The translations under genes and the position numbers were made by a program. A stretch of 64,000 nucleotides of DNA from positions 1,674,001 to 1,738,000 of the forward strand of contig OZ251536.1 in the NCBI GenBank assembly GCA_965243245.1. Direction: 5' to 3'. The notes beneath the pieces were generated by a model. That model saw nothing but the letters and a program-made list of their open reading frames with translations. It did not search any database and was not told the origin of the DNA. Origin of the DNA: JAYQKL01 sp965243245 (GTDB lineage: Bacteria; Pseudomonadota; Alphaproteobacteria; RS24). Shown piece after piece: positions 45,491 through 55,500 of the stretch. How positions within the stretch are numbered: the stretch's first letter is position 1; every line of letters begins with the position of its first letter.

Positions 45491-46162
45491 ATGAACAGTT
45501 TTATCTCAATTCAAAGTCAGGATGGTTTTTCTTTATCTGCTTATCAGGCATTACCAGAAGGCACCCCAAAAGGCGCCATTATGGTCATCCAAGAGATTTT
45601 CGGAGTCAATCAGCACATTCAAGAGGTGGCAGACAGTTATGCGAAAAAAGGCTATGCGGTTCTGGCGCCGGCCATATTTGACCGTATCAGACCAAATATT
45701 GAACTTGGATATGAAGAGCCTGATACGGCGGAAGGCTTTGGATACGCTTTTGAACAGCTTGACCACGCACGCACTTTAGAAGATTTAGCTGCAACGGTTG
45801 AAAATCTGAAGCAATATGGCAAAGTTGGTGTCGTTGGCTACTGCTTTGGTGGCTTGATGGCTTTTTTGAGTACCCTTCATATCGCTTCGCTTGATTGCGC
45901 TGTCGCCTATTATGGTGGGGGGATTGCAAATAATTTGCAGACACTTCCTAAAGTGCCGGTCATGTTCCATTTTGGCGACCGTGATGAATTCATTCCGCCA
46001 GAGCAGGTGGAAGCCATCAAAGCGGCGATGCCCAAAGCACCAGCTTTTATTTATGAAGCGAACCATGGTTTTAATTGTGATCATCGCGCCGCTTATGACG
46101 GCGCAAGCGCAGAGCAAGCGCGGGCGCGAACATTGGATTTTTTTGCAAGCCACATTGGCTAA
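45491..46162 (+). CDS. Dienelactone hydrolase family protein
   Basis: 223-residue alpha/beta hydrolase. The catalytic triad fits C118 in GYCFGG, D163 or D165 in FGDRDEF and H192 in ANHGFNCDHR, with E35 in QEIFG, as in carboxymethylenebutenolidase. It cleaves lactone esters in aromatic-ring degradation, or other small esters. Ribosome site AAGGAG before ATG 45491. No other ring-cleavage genes are adjacent, so a general esterase role is just as possible. Confidence 0.9.
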   Translation: MNSFISIQSQDGFSLSAYQALPEGTPKGAIMVIQEIFGVNQHIQEVADSYAKKGYAVLAPAIFDRIRPNIELGYEEPDTAEGFGYAFEQLDHARTLEDLAATVENLKQYGKVGVVGYCFGGLMAFLSTLHIASLDCAVAYYGGGIANNLQTLPKVPVMFHFGDRDEFIPPEQVEAIKAAMPKAPAFIYEANHGFNCDHRAAYDGASAEQARARTLDFFASHIG

Positions 46163-46182
46163 AGCATGGTTAGCAGTCTTTG

Positions 46183-46233
46183 GGGCCGTAAAATTGGGCC
46201 GTAAAATTGGGCCGTAAAATGGAATCGTAAAAT
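46183..46233. repeat. 13-bp tandem repeat, about four units
   Basis: GGGCCGTAAAATT repeats at 46183, 46196 and 46209 (the last with a terminal change), followed by a degenerate fourth unit GGAATCGTAAAAT. It lies between the dienelactone hydrolase and acyltransferase genes. Too short and spacer-free for CRISPR; a slippage product. Confidence 0.85.
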
Positions 46234-46268
46234 GATTATGTATTTAAAATTACGTAGCGTGAGTTAGC

Positions 46269-46859
46269 ATGAAAAGGGTCAGATTTACTTATTATAAAGT
46301 GCCTTTTTTGGTCTCTATTTTGCGGGTCTTTGCAAATGCGATTGCGCTTATGCTTGGGTGGAAAATCATCGGAGACCTCAAGCGTTATGATAAATGCGTC
46401 TTAATTGGTGTGCCTCATACGAGTAATTGGGACTATATGATTTTTCTTTGGGGTATTCTTGCGCTGCGGCTGAATATTAATGTACTCATGAAAAACACTC
46501 TCCTTCGCTGGCCGTTTGGTTATTTCTTTATGTTTTTTGGCGGCGTGCCAGTGGATCGTTCCAAGCGAACAAGTGCCGTGGAGCAAGGAATTGATTTCTT
46601 GAAAAGCGTGGATAAAACCATTTTATTACTCACACCAGAAGGAACGCGCGCCTATAATGAAAATTGGAAATCTGGTTTTTATTATATGGCTTATGGTGCT
46701 AACGTACCTTTGGTGCTGGCTAAGTTGGATTGCCAAAACAAGACGGTTTATGTTGGCGAGGAATTTCTGATGACGGGCGATTATGAAAAAGACATAATTG
46801 TGCTAAAAAGTTATTTTTCGGATGCAACAGGCCTTAGAGTTCAAAATCAGGACGTTTAA
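46269..46859 (+). CDS. 1-acyl-sn-glycerol-3-phosphate acyltransferase-like (PlsC family)
   Basis: 196 residues with the HxxxxD acyltransferase motif at H50-D55 (PHTSNWD) and the downstream substrate motif TPEGTRA. One N-terminal hydrophobic helix (about 11-31) anchors it to the inner membrane. It would transfer an acyl chain to a lysophospholipid. The length is short compared with PlsC (about 240), so it may be a specialised member acting on another lipid acceptor. It is followed 21 nt later by a MAPEG gene. Confidence 0.85.
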   Translation: MKRVRFTYYKVPFLVSILRVFANAIALMLGWKIIGDLKRYDKCVLIGVPHTSNWDYMIFLWGILALRLNINVLMKNTLLRWPFGYFFMFFGGVPVDRSKRTSAVEQGIDFLKSVDKTILLLTPEGTRAYNENWKSGFYYMAYGANVPLVLAKLDCQNKTVYVGEEFLMTGDYEKDIIVLKSYFSDATGLRVQNQDV

Positions 46860-46880
46860 AAAAAATAAAAGGAGATTTTA

Positions 46881-47300
46881 ATGACAAATGAATTTTTACA
46901 ACCAGTTATCATCATGGCAGCATGGACATTTATCGTCATGGTGTGGATGTTTGTGACACGGATTCGTACGTTTAATGCCGCCAAAATTGACCCGCAAGAG
47001 GGCAAACATACATCTGAGTTGGCAGACAAGTTACCTACTAAGGTTCGCGCCATTGGCGACAATTACAATCATTTACACGAGCAACCGACCATTTTTTATG
47101 CTGTAGCCCTAATCATTGCGGTAGCAGGTCATGCGGATGTTTTATTTGTGCAACTGGCATGGGCTTTTGTTGTTTTGCGTATTGTGCATTCACTCATTCA
47201 AAATACCTATAACCACGTCATGCACCGTTTTGGTGTGTTTGTTATTTCATGGTTAGTTTTGGGCGTGATGCTTGCTTGTGAGATATGTAACCTTTTTTAA
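46881..47300 (+). CDS. MAPEG-family membrane protein
   Basis: 139 residues with four membrane segments. The family motif around NYNHLHEQPTIFYAVALI, then LAWAFVVLRIVHSLIQNT, is characteristic of MAPEG proteins (microsomal glutathione transferase and leukotriene synthase relatives). Bacterial members probably detoxify lipid peroxides with glutathione, but most are untested. Ribosome site AAAGGAGA. It ends just upstream of a strong terminator. Confidence 0.9.
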   Translation: MTNEFLQPVIIMAAWTFIVMVWMFVTRIRTFNAAKIDPQEGKHTSELADKLPTKVRAIGDNYNHLHEQPTIFYAVALIIAVAGHADVLFVQLAWAFVVLRIVHSLIQNTYNHVMHRFGVFVISWLVLGVMLACEICNLF

Positions 47301-47320
47301 GCATTTAAGTATTTGAGTTA

Positions 47321-47355
47321 AAAAGTCGGCAACATTTAAATGTGCCGACTTTTTT
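47321..47355 (+). terminator. Strong Rho-independent terminator
   Basis: AAAAGTCGGCA and TGCCGACTTTT form the stem, the loop can pair further (ACAT/ATGT), and a T-run follows. Because the A and T runs lie on both sides it can work in both directions. It separates the MAPEG gene from ettA. Confidence 0.9.
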
Positions 47356-47431
47356 ATGTGAAAAAGGTTGCGCCCTTGTCCGTTGCTCGGCTATTCAAAC
47401 GAACAGGCAGATTAACCAGAGCGAGTGGAAT

Positions 47432-49087
47432 ATGGCTTCTTATCAATATGTTTATGTTATGGACCAATTGTCCAAAACCTATGCGGGTGGCAAGCAGGTA
47501 TTGAAGGATATACGCCTTTCCTTTTTTCCCGGTGCGAAAATTGGCATTGTTGGGGTTAATGGTTCTGGTAAATCGACATTACTGAAAATCATGGCAGGTC
47601 TTGATAAGGAATATACGGGCGATGCGTGGACGCCAGAGGGTGTTAAAGTTGGTTATCTTGAACAAGAGCCGCAGCTTAATTGTGCCAAGGATGTGATGGG
47701 CAATGTCATGGAGGGGGTCGGTGAAAGTCAGGCAAAGCTCGAACGCTATAATGAGTTGGCGATGAATTATTCTGATGAAACGGCTGAAGAAATGGCGATG
47801 CTTCAAGATGAAATTGATGCACAAAATTTATGGGATTTGGAGAGTCAGGTCGCACAAGCAATGGATGCTTTGCGGTGTCCTGAGGGGGGGGCTGATATTG
47901 GGCCATTATCTGGCGGCGAGAAACGCCGGGTTGCTTTGTGTAAACTCTTACTGGCCAAGCCTGACCTGCTCTTGCTTGACGAGCCGACAAACCACCTTGA
48001 TGCTGAAACCGTGGCTTGGTTGCAGCATTATTTGATTGAGTATGCTGGCACGGTTGTTTTAGTGACGCATGATAGATATTTTCTTGATAAGGTTACAGGT
48101 TGGATATTGGAATTGGATCGCGGGCAAGGTTTTGCGCATGAAGGCAATTATTCAAGCTGGCTAGAGCAAAAGCACAAACGCATGAAACAAGAAGCGCGCG
48201 AGGATGAAACCAAGCAGCGCAGCTTATCGCGCGAGCTTGAATGGATAAGGTCTTCTCCAAAAGCGCGCCAAGCCAAGAGCAAAGCAAGGGTGCAGGCCTA
48301 TACTGATTTGCTTGAAAGCGCGGGGAGGGAAGATGTGGGGCGGGCTCAGATTTCTATTCCATCTGGCGCACGTCTTGGCGGCTTGGTGGTGGAAGCAAAT
48401 GGTCTTATGAAGGGGTTCGGGGAGCGTTTGTTGATTGATAATTTATCGTTCAAGCTCCCCCCCGGTGGCATTGTTGGGATTATTGGGCCAAACGGTGCGG
48501 GTAAAACGACTTTGTTTAAAATGCTTACAGGTGCGCAACAAGTTGATGGCGGCACTCTCAAGCTAGGCGAGACGGTAAAGCTTGGCTATGTGGACCAAAG
48601 CCGTGATCATTTAGATGATGCTAAAACTGTTTGGGAAGAAATTTCAGATAATAATGATGTGATTGAGCTTGGCAAGCGTGAGGTTAATTCGCGCGCTTAT
48701 GTTGGCGCTTTTAATTTCCGTGGTGGAGACCAGCAAAAAAAGGTGGGTTTGCTTTCTGGTGGTGAGCGCAACCGTGTGCATCTTGCTAAAATGCTTCGCG
48801 CAGGCGCGAATTTATTGCTTCTTGATGAACCGACCAATGATTTGGATGTTGAAACCTTACGCGCTCTTGAGGAAGGGCTTGAAGATTTTGCTGGCTGTGT
48901 GGTTGTTATTTCTCATGATCGGTGGTTTTTGGATCGTTTGGCAACGCACATTATGGCCTTTGAAGGTGACAGTCATGTTGAATGGTTTGAAGGCAATTAT
49001 GCTGATTATGAAGAAGATCGTAAAAAGCGCCTGAGTGCCTTTTCAGGCGTACCAAAGCGTATCAAATACAAACAGTTTAGCCGTTAA
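47432..49087 (+). CDS. ettA: Energy-dependent translational throttle protein EttA (ABC-F)
   Basis: 551 residues. Two ABC ATPase domains: Walker A GVNGSGKS and signature LSGGEKRR in the first, GPNGAGKT and LSGGERNR in the second, each followed by DEPTNHLD or DEPTNDLD. The arm region and the linker (RQAKSKARVQAY) are typical of EttA, an ATP-gated regulator of the first translation step on the ribosome. I start at ATG 47432 (ASYQYVYVMDQLSKTYAGGK), since the longer open frame runs into the terminator. Its stop overlaps the mlaC stop on the other strand (TTAA). Confidence 0.95.
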   Translation: MASYQYVYVMDQLSKTYAGGKQVLKDIRLSFFPGAKIGIVGVNGSGKSTLLKIMAGLDKEYTGDAWTPEGVKVGYLEQEPQLNCAKDVMGNVMEGVGESQAKLERYNELAMNYSDETAEEMAMLQDEIDAQNLWDLESQVAQAMDALRCPEGGADIGPLSGGEKRRVALCKLLLAKPDLLLLDEPTNHLDAETVAWLQHYLIEYAGTVVLVTHDRYFLDKVTGWILELDRGQGFAHEGNYSSWLEQKHKRMKQEAREDETKQRSLSRELEWIRSSPKARQAKSKARVQAYTDLLESAGREDVGRAQISIPSGARLGGLVVEANGLMKGFGERLLIDNLSFKLPPGGIVGIIGPNGAGKTTLFKMLTGAQQVDGGTLKLGETVKLGYVDQSRDHLDDAKTVWEEISDNNDVIELGKREVNSRAYVGAFNFRGGDQQKKVGLLSGGERNRVHLAKMLRAGANLLLLDEPTNDLDVETLRALEEGLEDFAGCVVVISHDRWFLDRLATHIMAFEGDSHVEWFEGNYADYEEDRKKRLSAFSGVPKRIKYKQFSR

Positions 49088-49728
49088 GTTTTGGGGGGTG
49101 TTTTTTTGTCGTTTTCTGACAAGCCCGGCTTAACCTGATGGCGTAAATGGGTGAGGAGGGCGTTAAAATCACCTTTATTGTTCTTCAATAAAGATGAAAA
49201 GCTATCGCGTTGCTCTTGTGCCATCCAGACGCCAATCACACGAATATCAAAAAGTTTGTAACTGCCATTTTTTTGCTCAATGAGCCACCAATCCAGTGAA
49301 ATTGGAGCACGGCCATTGGCGAATCTAATCTCGGATTCAACGATGACATTGCGCTTTTTTTGTTGGCTCGACTTGATGATAATTTTTTCATTCGAGTATT
49401 CGCCTAAACGATTAGCGTAAACTTTGATGATGAGTGTTTCAAGAAGTTCTTGATAGGTTTTAAAATCTTCTTTGCTGACCGTGCGCCCATGAGCCCCAAG
49501 CGCAAACCGTCCAATGCGCCGAAGATCTGCCCGTTCATTTAATAATTTTGCGAACCGTTCTTCGCGCTCTTGACGCGATGAGGCAGTGGTTAGAATATTA
49601 ATGACTTCATTCGCCGCTTCTTTAACAAATGCCTCCCCGCCCGCAGACTGCGAAGCAGCAGGCGTGAGAGCAATAAGCAAAAAAGTAACGCCAGTAATAA
49701 TCGTTTTTAAAATATTATTCATTTTCAT
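49084..49728 (-). CDS. mlaC: Phospholipid-binding periplasmic protein MlaC
   Basis: 214 residues with a cleavable signal peptide (hydrophobic 9-22, cleavage near AASQSAGG). The body has the Ttg2D/MlaC pattern: ANEVINILTTASSRQEREER, RADLRRIGRFALG, YQELLETLIIKVYANRL, and YKLFDIRVIGVWMAQEQRDSF near the end. It carries phospholipids between MlaA in the outer membrane and the inner-membrane MlaFEDB. It lies 6 nt downstream of mlaA, and its ribosome site AAGGA adjoins the mlaA stop. The mlaFED genes are not in this window. Confidence 0.93.
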   Translation of the reverse strand: MKMNNILKTIITGVTFLLIALTPAASQSAGGEAFVKEAANEVINILTTASSRQEREERFAKLLNERADLRRIGRFALGAHGRTVSKEDFKTYQELLETLIIKVYANRLGEYSNEKIIIKSSQQKKRNVIVESEIRFANGRAPISLDWWLIEQKNGSYKLFDIRVIGVWMAQEQRDSFSSLLKNNKGDFNALLTHLRHQVKPGLSENDKKTPPKT

Positions 49729-49734
49729 AAATCC

Positions 49735-50526
49735 TTATTTGTAATCTTTTTCTTTTGTCGTTTCTTCTTCAAAGAAGTCGTCCTCTTCATCAAAATCATC
49801 CAGCATGTCAAGGTCTGGTAAATCGTCTATATCCAATTTCCCATCGTTAATTTGGCTGGCACGGTTTTGCAGATATAAGCTTCTGACGGACGCATAATAA
49901 TCGACTGAGCTTTTTTCGATCTCTTCCAAAAGCGCAAGACCGCTATGGCGTGCATGAATACCATTTAACGCCGTTGTGCCAAGATAAACAGCATCAGAAA
50001 TGTCAACGCCGTCATACGCTGTCGAGGTAAGAGAAGCTGAACTAATTTGAGCGATACCATCTCTTAATGTTTTTGGCCCAAGGATAGGAATAAAAATATA
50101 GACTCCAGTACCAATGCCGTAATAACCCAGTGTTTGGCCGAAGTCTTCGGGGTGTTTTTCAAGCCCCCAAGAGCTGGCAACATCAAACAGACCACCAAGG
50201 CCAAGAGTGGAGTTAATGCCAAATCGAGCCAGCGAGGAACTCGCTCGGATGGGTTTTCCTTGTAAAAGATTATTCACCATCGAAAAAGGGTCACTCAGAT
50301 TGCTAAAGAAATTGCCGACACTTTTTCTGGCGCGTTCTGGCAGAACGCCATAGGCACGGGTAACGGGTATCAAGACGGTTTTATCAATTGAGTTATGAAT
50401 ATTAAACATGACGCGATTGACGGGTTCAAATGGGTCTGGCGTGCTATTTTGTGAGGCGGCGCAGGCGGCAAAATTAAAAACCATAAAGGTGATAAGAAAA
50501 AATTGGATGATTTTTTGTAACAACAT
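49735..50526 (-). CDS. mlaA: Outer-membrane lipoprotein MlaA (VacJ)
   Basis: 263 residues. Signal peptide with lipobox FAAC, C22 being the lipidated residue. Then DPFEPVNRVMFNIHNSIDK, RVRK-like region RKSVGNFFSNLSDPFSMVNN, FGINSTLGLGGLFDVAS and DFGQTLGYYGIGTGVYIFIP, all family hallmarks. It forms a channel in the outer membrane that removes misplaced phospholipid. The C-terminal tail is strongly acidic (DDFDEEDDFFEEE). ATG 50526 with GAGG just before is preferred to TTG 50535. Confidence 0.94.
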   Translation of the reverse strand: MLLQKIIQFFLITFMVFNFAACAASQNSTPDPFEPVNRVMFNIHNSIDKTVLIPVTRAYGVLPERARKSVGNFFSNLSDPFSMVNNLLQGKPIRASSSLARFGINSTLGLGGLFDVASSWGLEKHPEDFGQTLGYYGIGTGVYIFIPILGPKTLRDGIAQISSASLTSTAYDGVDISDAVYLGTTALNGIHARHSGLALLEEIEKSSVDYYASVRSLYLQNRASQINDGKLDIDDLPDLDMLDDFDEEDDFFEEETTKEKDYK

Positions 50527-50634
50527 TGACCTCAACTTTCAGTTTAAAATTTAATCTTAGCGCAAATTGAAGAAAGAAGAAAATAGGATAAGTGTAAAAT
50601 TCGAAAAGATATTCTTGAAATTTAAGTTGTTGCG

Positions 50635-50654
50635 ATATAAACATATCTTTATAT
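50635..50654. promoter_or_regulatory. Candidate ArsR-type operator upstream of the regulator/metF/metH operon
   Basis: ATATAAA and TTTATAT arms separated by six bases, with an overlapping GATAT-AAAC-ATATC palindrome from 50634. It is 22 bp before the candidate start at 50676. Palindromes of this size and AT-richness are typical ArsR-family sites, so autoregulation of the methionine operon is inferred. Confidence 0.5.
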
Positions 50655-50675
50655 TTAAGGGTGGACGGTTTAATT

Positions 50676-51686
50676 ATGGGCGGTTTAATGATGGAAAGAT
50701 TACTAACAGCTCTTCGTGCGGCGGGTGAACAGACAAGATTGCGGCTACTTGCTGTTTTGCTCAAAGGCGAGCTAACGGTCAAAGAGTTGACATTGGTGTT
50801 GGGGCAGAGTCAGCCGCGGATTAGCCGTCACCTTAAGTTGATGACTGAATCTGGATTGCTCACGCGGCTTCCTGAAGGTAGCTGGGTTTTTTACAGAATT
50901 GCCGATACAGGTGAGGGTGCGCATTTAGCCCGCGAACTGATAGGTTTACTTGCCAAAGATGATCCGGTTTTGTTGCGTGATTGTGAGCGTCTTGAAGGGG
51001 TGCGTGCCCGAAGGGCTCAATCTGCCCAAGATTATTTTACGTCTAATGCGAGCAACTGGAAGCGGTTGCGTGCGCTTCATATTGGCGATGCTACAATTGA
51101 GCAAACTATGCTGGCGCTGATAGGGGCGCACAAATATAATAATTTAGTAGACCTCGGTACTGGAACGGGTCGTATGCTGGAGGTGTTTGGGACACGGGCT
51201 GGCAAAGCTGTGGGATTTGATGTCAATGCTGACATGCTTGCTTTGGCACGGGCTAATCTTGCACAAGCTAACTTGCCTAATTGTCAGCTACGTATGGGGG
51301 ATATTACTAATTTGCCTCTCAATAATGGCGCGGCTGATCTTGTGCTGATGCATCAAGTGCTACATTTTTTAGAAGACCCAAGCGCGGCTATTGCAGAGGC
51401 AACACGTATTCTTGTGCCGGGTGGGATGCTGATTATTGCAGATTTTGCGCCGCATCATCTTGAGTATTTGCGAGAAGAACACGCGCATCGCCGACTTGGG
51501 TTTAGTGAAAATGAGATCGTGAATCTATTGCAGGAAGCCAAGATTGAAACGCGCAAACCAGAGCTTTTGAAAAATGAGAATCAATCAAAAAATGCTGGCT
51601 TATCTGTTTATATTTGGTCAGGTCAAAAATCTCAAAATAGGCAAGATACCCAAGCGGTTTCCCCGATTATTGGAGCCGTTAGATGA
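50676..51686 (+). CDS. ArsR-family regulator fused to a SAM-dependent methyltransferase domain
   Basis: About 336 residues. A winged helix-turn-helix near the N-terminus (GEQTRLRLLAVLLKGELTVK, LGQSQPRISRHLKLMTESGL) is fused to a class I methyltransferase-like domain with the SAM site LVDLGTGTGRMLEV and LVPGGMLIIADFAPHH. This domain pair upstream of metF is common in alphaproteobacteria; it probably senses SAM or S-adenosylhomocysteine and represses the operon. No metal-binding cysteine motif is seen in the HTH part. It overlaps metF by ATGA. ATG 50688 is an alternative start. Confidence 0.85.
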   Translation: MGGLMMERLLTALRAAGEQTRLRLLAVLLKGELTVKELTLVLGQSQPRISRHLKLMTESGLLTRLPEGSWVFYRIADTGEGAHLARELIGLLAKDDPVLLRDCERLEGVRARRAQSAQDYFTSNASNWKRLRALHIGDATIEQTMLALIGAHKYNNLVDLGTGTGRMLEVFGTRAGKAVGFDVNADMLALARANLAQANLPNCQLRMGDITNLPLNNGAADLVLMHQVLHFLEDPSAAIAEATRILVPGGMLIIADFAPHHLEYLREEHAHRRLGFSENEIVNLLQEAKIETRKPELLKNENQSKNAGLSVYIWSGQKSQNRQDTQAVSPIIGAVR

Positions 51687-52534
51687 CTGAATATTCGTTT
51701 GAATTTTTTCCGCCGAAAACGAAAAAGGCAGAAGCTAATCTATGGAATGCCATTGAATGTCTTGCGCCGTTAAATCCAAAATTTGTTTCTGTCACCTATG
51801 GTGCGGGGGGGTCCACGCGAAAACGTACGCATGATTGTGTGAAGCGGCTTGTGCAAGAGACAAAATTGCAACCAGCGGCTCACCTTACATGCGTATCGGC
51901 GACCAAAGCGCAGGTGGAGGCGGTCATAGATGCGTATGCTGATGCTGGGGTGAGGCATATTGTTGCTTTGCGCGGAGATATGTCTGATCTGGGGGTATTC
52001 CAGCCTCATGCGGATGGCTATGCAAGCTCGGTTGACTTAGTGGCATCTATTGCCAAGCGCGGTGGTTTTGAAATTACGGTCAGTGCCTATCCTGAAAAGC
52101 ATCCCGAAGCAAAGAGCCTTGAGGCGGATATTGATTTACTTAAAGCTAAAATTGATGCGGGTGCGACACGCGCGATTACCCAGTTTGTTTTTGATACTGA
52201 ACAGCATTTACGGTTTCGTGATAAGCTTGGCGCGGCCAATGTGACTATTCCGATTTTGCCGGGCATTATGCCGACCACTCATTTTTCGGGTGTGCTGCGG
52301 ATGGCGAAAAAATGTAACACGCATGTGCCACAAAAATTGATTAACTGTTTTAAAGGGCTTGATGATGCTCAAGGCATCCGCGAGAAAATTGCCACCATGA
52401 TTGCGATAGATCAATGCCGCCAGCTTGTTGATGAAGGTTTTAAGCATCTGCATTTTTACACTCTTAATCAAGCTGATTTAATTTCTTCTGTCTGCCGCAT
52501 TTTAGAAATGGATCGCAATGCTCTGGAATCGTAA
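51683..52534 (+). CDS. metF: 5,10-methylenetetrahydrofolate reductase
   Basis: 283 residues. FAD-dependent TIM barrel that reduces methylene-THF to methyl-THF, the methyl donor for MetH. YSFEFFPPKT at the N-terminus, then VTYGAGGSTRKRT, HLTCV, ALRGD, QFVFD and PGIMP are all standard. Its ATG overlaps the upstream regulator stop (ATGA) and its end overlaps metH, so the three genes are translated in a coupled chain. Confidence 0.96.
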   Translation: MTEYSFEFFPPKTKKAEANLWNAIECLAPLNPKFVSVTYGAGGSTRKRTHDCVKRLVQETKLQPAAHLTCVSATKAQVEAVIDAYADAGVRHIVALRGDMSDLGVFQPHADGYASSVDLVASIAKRGGFEITVSAYPEKHPEAKSLEADIDLLKAKIDAGATRAITQFVFDTEQHLRFRDKLGAANVTIPILPGIMPTTHFSGVLRMAKKCNTHVPQKLINCFKGLDDAQGIREKIATMIAIDQCRQLVDEGFKHLHFYTLNQADLISSVCRILEMDRNALES

Positions 52535-55500
52535 AAATAGAGTGGACGCTCTCAAAAACCAGATTTCCCAACGCATTTTGCTACTCGATGGGGCTATGGG
52601 GACGATGATACAGAGCTATGAGCTATACGAAAAAGACTTTCGCGGGACACGTTTTACCGATTATCATATGGATCTAAAGGGTAATAATGATCTGCTTAGT
52701 CTGACGCGCCCGGATGTGATTGAAGCAATTCATGCTGCCTTTCTTGAGGCGGGTAGTGATATTATTGAAACCAATAGCTTTTCTTCGACGGCCATTGCTC
52801 AGGCTGATTATGGGTTGCAGGAACTGGCTTATGAGTTGAATTTGGAAGCTGCGAAAATCGCGCGGCGGGTTTGTGATAGCTTTGAAAAAAAAGACCCGTC
52901 ACGTCCAAGATTAGTTGCGGGTGCTTTGGGGCCGACTAATCGGACAGCCTCTATGTCGCCTGATGTTAATGATCCCGGCTATCGCAATGTCAGCTATGAT
53001 GAATTGCGAACAGCTTATGCATGTGCCACACAAGGATTGATTGAGGGCGGTGCGGATATTATTCTTATTGAAACTATATTCGACACCTTAAATGCAAAAG
53101 CTGCTGTGCATGCTGTGCAGGATGTTTTTGAAGCAACGGGCATAACGCTTCCTTTGATTGTTTCGGGGACGATTACGGACCGCTCTGGGCGGACTTTATC
53201 GGGGCAAACGACGGCGGCTTTTTGGACATCTTTGCGCCATGCCAAGCCGTTTGCGGTTGGGTTGAATTGTGCTTTGGGGGCAGCTGAAATGCGCCCTTAT
53301 GTGGCTGAGATGGCGAAGCTGGCGGATACAAATATTTGTGTTTATCCTAATGCTGGCTTGCCCAATGAATTTGGTGAATATGATGCATTGCCTGAGCAGA
53401 TGTCATCTGTGGTGGGTGAGTTTGCTAAAGCGGGATTGGTGAATATTTTAGGGGGGTGTTGCGGCACGACGCCAGCGCATATTCGCGCCATTGGCAGTGT
53501 CGCCGCCGCGCATAAGCCGCGACAAATTAAGCTTCAAGAAAAAAGCTTGAAACTCTCTGGTCTAGAGCCGTTTGCGTTAACAAAAGACATTCCATTTGTG
53601 AATATTGGGGAGCGCACCAATGTTACGGGGTCGGCGAAGTTTCGCAGGCTTATCACCGAAGGCGATTATGAGGCCGCCCTTGATGTCGCCCGCCAGCAAG
53701 TTGAAAACGGCGCACAGGTTATTGATGTCAATATGGATGAGGGCATGTTGGATTCTGAGGCGGCCATGGTGCGCTTTTTGAACTTGATAGCCGCCGAGCC
53801 AGATATCGCTAAAGTGCCGGTGATGATTGATAGCTCAAAATGGTCGGTCATTGAAGCTGGTTTAAAATGCGTTCAGGGCAAGGCGATTGTCAATTCCATT
53901 TCTTTGAAAGAAGGCAAGGCGGCGTTTTTTGAGAAGGCGCGTCTTTGTTTGAGATTTGGCGCGGCGGTGTGCGTCATGGCCTTTGACGAGGCGGGGCAAG
54001 CGGATACTGCGGCGCGTAAATTTGAAATTTGTGAACGCTCTTATAAAATTTTAACCGAAGAAGTAGGTTTTCCTGCTGAGGACATCATCTTTGACCCGAA
54101 TATTTTTGCCGTCGCAACCGGCATTGAAGAACATAATAATTATGGCGTAGATTTTATCGAAGCGACACATCAAATTCGAACAAAATTGCCACATGCCCAT
54201 GTTTCTGGCGGTGTGTCTAATGTTTCCTTTTCATTTCGTGGCAACGCGCCTGTGCGCGAGGCGATGCATTCGGCGTTTCTTTATCATGCCATTAAAAACG
54301 GGATGGATATGGGAATCGTGAATGCTGGGCAATTGACCCTTTACCAAGATATTGACGAACAATTGCGTGAGGCGGTTGAGGATGTGCTGTTTAATCGGCG
54401 CAAAGACAGCACCGACCGCTTGCTGGAGATAGCAGAAGGGTATCGCGGTAAAAAGGGTGAGATACGTGTTGTTGATTTAAGCTGGCGCACGCTACCAATT
54501 GAGAAGCGGCTAGAGCATGCGCTGGTCAATGGCATTAGCGATTATGTCGAGGCGGATGTTGAAGAAGCGCGCCAGCATTATGCGCGTCCTCTTTATATTA
54601 TTGAAGGGCCTCTTATGGATGGCATGAATGTGGTCGGCGATTTGTTTGGGGCGGGTGAGATGTTTCTGCCCCAAGTGGTGAAATCTGCGCGTGTGATGAA
54701 GCGGGCTGTGTCGTATCTTGAGCCTTTCATGGAAGAAGATAAAAAGCGCAATGGGATAGCAAAATCCACCCATGCGGGCAAAGTGTTGATGGCAACTGTG
54801 AAGGGTGATGTGCATGATATTGGTAAAAATATTGTTGGTGTTGTCTTGCAATGTAATAATTATGAAGTGATTGATATGGGGGTTATGGTATCTGCGGCTG
54901 AAATTTTGCAAAAGGCACGCGAAGAAAATGTTGATATTATCGGTCTGTCTGGTCTTATCACCCCGAGCTTGGATGAAATGTGCCATGTTGGTGCAGAAAT
55001 GGAACGCCAAGGATTTAATATCCCATTGCTCATTGGTGGGGCGACAACTTCTAAGGTTCATACTGCGGTTAAAATCAATCCAAATTACGTCAAAGGGCAA
55101 GTCATTTATGTGCCAGATGCCAGCCGTGCGGTTGGTGTTGCCGCCACTCTTTTATCGCCCGATAAGAGGCTTGATTACCAAGCTGAAATTCGGGAAGAAT
55201 ATGAGACTATGGCTGTTGCGCATGCGCGAAGCCGCGAGACTATAACGCGGGTTTCGCTTGAACAGGCGCGCAGCAATGCGTTTCAGCCAGAGTTTGGACG
55301 CCATCAGCCGGTGCGGCCGCGTTTTTTGGGAACGAAGGTGTTTGATAATTATCCGCTTGAAGACTTGCGCGCTTATATTGACTGGACGCCTTTTTTCCAA
55401 AGTTGGGATTTACGTGGCACTTATCCAGCTATTTTGACAGATAACGTTGTTGGCGGTGCGGCGACGGATCTGTTTAAAGATGCGCAGGCGATGTTGGATA

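Noticed and set aside
50527..50675. SAM or cobalamin riboswitch before the methionine operon
   Set aside because: The leader is short and AT-rich with no recognisable conserved core; the palindrome with an ArsR-type regulator explains control better.
54510..55100. Long antisense reading frame inside metH
   Set aside because: It is a shadow of a strongly coding frame; its translation has no domain and is rich in His/Asn/Ile as expected from antisense of coding DNA. The same holds for those at 5293-5688, 9924-10577 and 33238-33695.
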